Source of the DNA: Azohydromonas caseinilytica
Lineage (GTDB): Bacteria > Pseudomonadota > Gammaproteobacteria > Burkholderiales > Burkholderiaceae_C
DNA: 64,000 nucleotides
Assembly: GCF_012927045.1 (NCBI RefSeq)
Contig: NZ_JABBFW010000002.1
Coordinates: 290,801-354,800 of the forward strand
Direction of reading: 5' to 3'
Shown here: piece after piece, positions 58,989 to 64,000 of the stretch
How positions within the stretch are numbered: the stretch's first letter is position 1
Layout: every line of letters begins with the position of its first letter
Notes under the pieces: generated by a model
The model's database searches: none
What the model saw: the letters and a program-made list of their open reading frames with translations, nothing else
What the model was told of the DNA's origin: nothing
Program-made: the position numbers and the translations under genes

Positions 58989-61420
58989 ACTCCCAAGAAG
59001 ACGCTGACAACCCGTTGACCCCCCCCACCGCCGCAGAGGACGGCGCCCCGGCTGCGCAGGAGGCTGCCGCCTCCGTGCGCCGGCGCGCCCCGCGCAAGCG
59101 CGCCGCGCCCAAGGCGGCGGCCGAGGCGGCTGAAGCCGTCGCGCCGGCCGAGCCGGGCAGCGAGGCGCCGGCGGCCGCGGCCCCGGAGCAGGCGGCGCCG
59201 GCCGAAGAGGCGGCCGCGCCGCGCCGCGCCCGCGCACCCCGTGCGCCCCGCAAGAAGGCGGCCGAGGCGGTGACCGAGACGGCGGCCGAAACCGCCAGCC
59301 CGGAAGCCGCGCTGCCCGTGGTGCCCGTCGTGGCGGCCGAGGTGTCTGCCGCCACGCTGGAAGCCGTGGCTCCCGCGGTGGCGGCTGCGGCCGAGACCGC
59401 GGCCGTGCAGCCCGCTTCGACGGATGCTGTTGCTGAAGCGGCGCCGGCCGGGCCTGCGGGTGGCGAGGGCGAGACGGCGGGTGTCGCTGCCGAGGGCGGG
59501 GCCGAGGCGTCCGAGCGTCCGCGCCGCCGCCGCAACCGCCGCGAGAAGCCGGCGGCCGAGGCCGCTACCGCTTCCGAAGTGGGGGCCGAGGGTGCGGGCC
59601 AGGACGTGAGCGAGGGCGCGCCGGCCGAAGCCGTGGTGCCGCTGGGTGAGGACGGTGCGCTGCTGGCCGCGCCGGGCAAGGAGCAGCGCCGCGAAGGCCG
59701 CAACCGCCGCGGGCGCGGCGCCAAGCGCGATCAGGCCGCCGAGGGCGGTGAGGGCAGCGAGGCCGCCACCGAAGGCGCGCCGCAGGCTGCGCAGGGCGAG
59801 GCGGCCCAGGCCGCTGCGCCGGAGGTGGTGCCCAACACGCAGGAAGTGTTCGAGCAGGTGCTGTCCGGCGCCTTCGACGTCGAGCCGGCCGCGGAAGAGA
59901 CCGAGGCCGCCGTGCCGCCCAAGCGCGTGCTGGCCGCCGAGCCCGATGCGCCCAAGCTGCACAAGGTGCTGGCGCAGGCCGGCATCGGCTCGCGCCGCGA
60001 CATGGAGCAGCTCATCGTCGAGGGCCGCATCACCGTCAACGGCGAGCCCGCGCACACCGGGCAGCGCATCTCCTGGGGCGACCGCATCCAGGTCAACGGC
60101 AAGCCCATCCGCGTGCGCATCGCGCCGCCGCCGGCGCGCGTGATCGCCTACCACAAGCCCGTGGGCGAAGTGGTGACGCACGACGACCCGCAGCAGCGCC
60201 CGACCGTGTTCCGGCGCCTGCCCCGGCTGCAGCAGGGCAAGTGGCAGTCGGTGGGCCGGCTCGACATCAACACCGAAGGCCTGCTGCTGTTCACCAACTC
60301 CGGTGAACTGGCCAACCAGCTGATGCATCCGCGCTTCGGCGTGGAGCGCGAGTACGCGGTGCGCGTGCTGGGCACGCTCGAGCCCGAGGCGCGCGCCAAG
60401 CTGCTCGAAGGCGTGGAGATCGACGGCCAGAGCGCGGCCTTCAAGTCCATCGAGGACGGCGGCGGCGAGGGCGTGAACCACTGGTACCGCGTCGTCATCA
60501 CCGAAGGCCGCAACCGCGAGGTGCGCAAGCTTTTCGACGCCGTGGGCCTGGCCGTGAGCCGCCTCATCCGCATCCGTTACGGCACCGTGGTGCTGCCGCG
60601 CGGCCTCAAGCGCGGCACCTGGGTGGACCTGGACGAGAACGACGTGCGCACCATCCGGCGCCTGGCCCAGGGGCCGGGCGGCGAGCAGCGCCGCAGCGAG
60701 GGCGGCGACGACCGGCGCAACAACCGCCGCGGCAAGCGCCGCGGTGGCCGACAGGGCGAGGGCACGCCGCTGCCGCAGGAGGCGCGCGAAGCCCGCGAGC
60801 CGCGCGGCCCGCGTCGTGATGCCGAGCAGCCACCGCGTGGCGGCGACCGGCCCGACCGCGGTGGCGATCGTCCGGACCGCAACCGCCGCGGCAAGCGCGG
60901 GCGTGGCGGCGAGGGCCCGCTGCGCGAGGGCCCGCTGCGCGAGGGCGGCGCGATCCCGAACCCGCTGCAGCAGACCTACGACAAGCGCGCGATCCAGAGC
61001 GAGCGCGCGCGCAGCCGCAGCGCCGATTGGGAGGACGACGACAACCGGCCGATCCCCAATCCGCTGCAGCAGACCTACGACAAGCGCGCGCTGCAGGCCG
61101 AGCGCCAGCGGCGCGAGCGCAACGAGGATGGCCCGATCCCGAACCCGCTGCAGCAGACCTTCGACAAGCGCTTTGTGCAGAAGGGGCCGGGCGGTGGCGG
61201 TGGCGGTGGTTTCAACCGCAACCGTGGCCCCGGCGGCGGCGGCGGCGGCTTCGGCGGCCAGGGCAACGGCCCGCGCGGCGGCAAGGGCGGCAACCGGGGC
61301 AAGGGCGGCGAGCCGCGCCAGCCCGATCCGATGCAGACCTCCGTGGGCTACATCGGCGCCGATGCCTTCCTGCGCGGCAAGGGCCGCGGCGGCGGCCGGG
61401 GCGGCCGCGGCGGTCGCTGA
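58985..61420 (+). CDS. rluB: 23S rRNA pseudouridine 2605 synthase RluB with very long N- and C-terminal extensions
   Basis: 811 residues, nearly three times E. coli RluB. Residues 1 to about 310 are an Ala/Glu/Pro/Arg-rich disordered region with basic islands ([35 protein letters not shown]). The S4 domain is near 318-365 ([20 protein letters not shown]). The catalytic Asp is in [18 protein letters not shown] near 424, with [27 protein letters not shown] following. Residues from about 560 on are Arg/Gly-rich. Three copies of NPLQQT(Y/F)DKR occur at about 658, 691 and 719, GPLREG is doubled, and an RGG-type tail ends [12 protein letters not shown]. The tails probably bind RNA or an RNP partner. 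Confidence 0.9.
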   Translation: MNSQEDADNPLTPPTAAEDGAPAAQEAAASVRRRAPRKRAAPKAAAEAAEAVAPAEPGSEAPAAAAPEQAAPAEEAAAPRRARAPRAPRKKAAEAVTETAAETASPEAALPVVPVVAAEVSAATLEAVAPAVAAAAETAAVQPASTDAVAEAAPAGPAGGEGETAGVAAEGGAEASERPRRRRNRREKPAAEAATASEVGAEGAGQDVSEGAPAEAVVPLGEDGALLAAPGKEQRREGRNRRGRGAKRDQAAEGGEGSEAATEGAPQAAQGEAAQAAAPEVVPNTQEVFEQVLSGAFDVEPAAEETEAAVPPKRVLAAEPDAPKLHKVLAQAGIGSRRDMEQLIVEGRITVNGEPAHTGQRISWGDRIQVNGKPIRVRIAPPPARVIAYHKPVGEVVTHDDPQQRPTVFRRLPRLQQGKWQSVGRLDINTEGLLLFTNSGELANQLMHPRFGVEREYAVRVLGTLEPEARAKLLEGVEIDGQSAAFKSIEDGGGEGVNHWYRVVITEGRNREVRKLFDAVGLAVSRLIRIRYGTVVLPRGLKRGTWVDLDENDVRTIRRLAQGPGGEQRRSEGGDDRRNNRRGKRRGGRQGEGTPLPQEAREAREPRGPRRDAEQPPRGGDRPDRGGDRPDRNRRGKRGRGGEGPLREGPLREGGAIPNPLQQTYDKRAIQSERARSRSADWEDDDNRPIPNPLQQTYDKRALQAERQRRERNEDGPIPNPLQQTFDKRFVQKGPGGGGGGGFNRNRGPGGGGGGFGGQGNGPRGGKGGNRGKGGEPRQPDPMQTSVGYIGADAFLRGKGRGGGRGGRGGR

Positions 61421-61483
61421 CGCCAAGCCGGCATGCCGGCGTGCCGGGCGAGGTGCCTCTTGCCCGGCTGAATTCCTTGACCT

Positions 61484-61516
61484 TGCCGGCAGGCGTGCGG
61501 TCCGCGCCTGCCGGCA
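61484..61516. terminator. Strong hairpin between rluB and ndk
   Basis: TGCCGGCAGGCG and CGCCTGCCGGCA form a 12-bp perfect stem with a nine-base loop. No T-run follows on either strand, so intrinsic termination is doubtful; it may be a Rho-stop stabiliser or mRNA 3' end. Confidence 0.5.
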
Positions 61517-61584
61517 GCTTCCCTGCCCATGCCGTCCCGGCCGCGCTTACATCCGCGCGCCGGGACCGGCCATAGGCGCCCCCT

Positions 61585-61590
61585 TACAAT
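61585..61590 (+). promoter_or_regulatory. -10 element upstream of ndk
   Basis: TACAAT 38 bases before the ndk ATG, in the usual CCCTTACAATCGCGGG setting seen before Burkholderiales housekeeping genes. No clear -35. Confidence 0.5.
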
Positions 61591-61627
61591 CGCGGGTTTT
61601 GCCCAATCGCCTTCAAGGAGAACCTAC

Positions 61628-62053
61628 ATGGCCATCGAACGCACCCTGTCCATCATCAAGCCCGACGCCGTGGCGAAGAACGTGATCGGCCAGATCTACG
61701 CCCGCTTTGAAGGCGCCGGCCTGAAGATCGTCGCCGCCAAGATGGCGCACCTGTCGCGCCGCGAGGCCGAGCAGTTCTACGCGGTGCACGCCGCGCGTCC
61801 CTTCTTCAAGGACCTGGTGGACTTCATGGTCTCCGGCCCCGTGATGATCCAGGTGCTCGAAGGCGAAGGCGCCATCGCCAAGAACCGTGAGCTGATGGGC
61901 GCCACCGACCCGAAGAAGGCCGAGAAGGGCACCATCCGCGCCGACTTCGCCGACAGCATCGACGCCAACGCCGTGCACGGCTCCGACGCCCCCGAAACCG
62001 CCGCCGTGGAAGTGGCCTTCTTCTTCCCCGGCATGCAGGTCTTCAGCCGCTGA
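61628..62053 (+). CDS. ndk: Nucleoside diphosphate kinase
   Basis: 141 residues, the standard size. The phospho-accepting His117 is in [12 protein letters not shown]. The N-terminus is [18 protein letters not shown], and [18 protein letters not shown] is conserved. It equilibrates NTP pools with ATP. CAAGGAG precedes the ATG. It heads the conserved ndk-rlmN-pilW order. Confidence 0.97.
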   Translation: MAIERTLSIIKPDAVAKNVIGQIYARFEGAGLKIVAAKMAHLSRREAEQFYAVHAARPFFKDLVDFMVSGPVMIQVLEGEGAIAKNRELMGATDPKKAEKGTIRADFADSIDANAVHGSDAPETAAVEVAFFFPGMQVFSR

Positions 62054-62098
62054 TACAAGGCTGAATACCGCTTGACCGCCTGAACAGGCCCCGCAGCC

Positions 62099-63253
<1,155 letters not shown>

Positions 63254-63287
63254 GGCCGCGCGGCCGCCAGACGTCCAGCCCGACTCG

Positions 63288-64000
63288 ATGCCTCTCGCCC
63301 GCCCGAGCCCGTTGCTGCCCGGCCTGCTGAGCGCGGCCCTGCTGCTGGCCGGCTGCGCCGCGGGGCCGGCGCGCGTGGCCGAGCCTGATGCGGACCAGCG
63401 CCGCGCGCAGACCCGGCTGGCGCTGGCCACGGCCTACTTCGAGCAGGGGCAGGCCGAAACGGCGCTGGAGGAGGTGGATCGGGCGCTGGCGGCCGATCCG
63501 CTGCTGGCGCCGGCCCATGGCCTGCGCGGCCTGGCACAGGCCAGCCTGGGCCAGAACGTGGCGGCGCAGGCCAGCTTCACCCGGGCGCTGGAGCTGGCGC
63601 CGCGCGACGCCGACACGCTGCACAACCACGGCTGGTTCCTGTGCCAGCAGCAGCGCTGGGACGAGGCGCAGTCCCGCTTCGAGCAGGCGCTGGCGCAGCC
63701 GGACTACCGCGGCACGGCGCGCAGCCTGCTGGCGCTGGGCGTGTGCCAAGGGCGGGCGCAGCGCTGGGAGGCGGCCGAGCACAGCTTGGCGCGTGCCTTT
63801 GAGCTGGACCCGGCCAACACCGCCACGGCACTGGGCCTGGCCGAGGTGCTGCTGCGCCGTGGTGACGCCGAGCGCGCGCGCTGGCATGTCGAGCGCGTCA
63901 GCCGCTCGGGCACGCCGGCCGATGCGCAGACGCTGTGGCTGGCCGCGCGCATCGAGCACCGGCTGGGCCGCCACGCGGCCGTGGAAGCCTTCGGGCGCGA
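63288..64000 (+). CDS. pilW: Type IV pilus biogenesis/stability lipoprotein PilW (PilF), 3'-truncated by window edge
   Basis: The frame is open from ATG 63288 to the window end (at least 237 residues). The lipobox LLAGC puts the lipid Cys at 23. Tandem TPR repeats follow: ALATAYFEQGQAETALEEVD, GLRGLAQASLGQNVAAQASF, HNHGWFLCQQQRWDEAQSRF, LLALGVCQGRAQRWEAAEHS and LGLAEVLLRRGDAERARWHV. PilW/PilF is the pilotin that helps the PilQ secretin assemble in the outer membrane. Position right after ndk-rlmN is the usual one in betaproteobacteria; rodZ and ispG would be expected next. Confidence 0.9.
   Translation, partial: MPLARPSPLLPGLLSAALLLAGCAAGPARVAEPDADQRRAQTRLALATAYFEQGQAETALEEVDRALAADPLLAPAHGLRGLAQASLGQNVAAQASFTRALELAPRDADTLHNHGWFLCQQQRWDEAQSRFEQALAQPDYRGTARSLLALGVCQGRAQRWEAAEHSLARAFELDPANTATALGLAEVLLRRGDAERARWHVERVSRSGTPADAQTLWLAARIEHRLGRHAAVEAFGR

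Noticed and set aside
60957-61172. Regularly repeated DNA suggesting a CRISPR-like array
   Set aside because: The repeats are in frame and encode NPLQQT(Y/F)DKR in the RluB tail; spacing is unequal and DNA copies are not identical.
58967-61426. Antisense ORF of 819 codons opposite rluB
   Set aside because: It arises from the Ala/Gly/Arg-rich codons of rluB; no start signal and no family features.
61484-61516. Hairpin as a full intrinsic terminator of rluB
   Set aside because: The stem is strong but no T-run follows on either strand; kept only as a low-confidence terminator-like element.

Overview
This is a GC-rich (mostly about 65-72 %) bacterial chromosome segment. Its gene content and order fit a betaproteobacterium of the order Burkholderiales, most likely Comamonadaceae. 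The pointers are the ilvBHC-pssA-leuA order, the ECF sigma/DUF3619/DUF3106/RDD/dgkA operon, tig-clpP-clpX-lon, etfBA next to an acyl-CoA dehydrogenase, sucA-sucB-lpdA-zapE, ndk-rlmN-pilW, and the CCGTTCGGGCTGAG-type intergenic palindromes. The assignment rests on remembered family features and synteny, not on a search. Most of the window is housekeeping DNA. Long antisense ORFs are GC-composition shadows.

Layout. 1-3453: 3' part of parC, then an overlapping ThiF-like E1 enzyme/nitroreductase pair. 3547-6292 (minus): five tightly overlapping genes (ECF sigma factor, DUF3619, DUF3106, RDD, dgkA). 6506-14584: branched-chain amino-acid block ilvB-ilvH-ilvC-pssA and two different leuA genes. The first leuA is preceded by a classical attenuator: an 18-residue leader peptide with four consecutive Leu codons and a rho-independent terminator. 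14719-19768: pbpG, an IclR regulator and the squalene genes hpnCDE. 19791-20232: a decayed group II intron 3' end (broken maturase plus domains V and VI). 20284-26639: tRNA-Leu(UAG), tig, clpP, clpX, lon, tRNA-Gly, tRNA-Cys.

26757-29499 (minus): a three-gene overlapping operon of PIG-L-type deacetylase, GT2 glycosyltransferase and radical SAM/SPASM enzyme. 29664-36883: an orphan Leu/Ile/Val-type binding protein, a TolC-like/MacA/MacB-like tripartite exporter (MacB split in two genes) and an AI-2E/PerM-family membrane protein. 37072-38782: a protein with three tandem QueD-like domains followed by queE. Then come tRNA-Leu(UAA), a low-complexity exported protein, a UMF1-type MFS protein and murI. 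41986-46525: etfBA, acyl-CoA dehydrogenase and a nitronate monooxygenase-like protein. 46791-52610: the 2-oxoglutarate dehydrogenase complex. 52657-56085: zapE bracketed by two palindromic repeats, then a DinG/YoaA-type helicase. 56151-64000: bamD, rluD, scpB, a very long rluB, ndk, rlmN and the 5' part of pilW.

The points most worth a second look are the leucine attenuator before the first leuA, the QueD triple-domain protein whose active-site residues are spread over its three domains, the deacetylase/glycosyltransferase/radical-SAM operon, the split MoeY-like ThiF/nitroreductase pair with a low-GC patch, and the group II intron relic.
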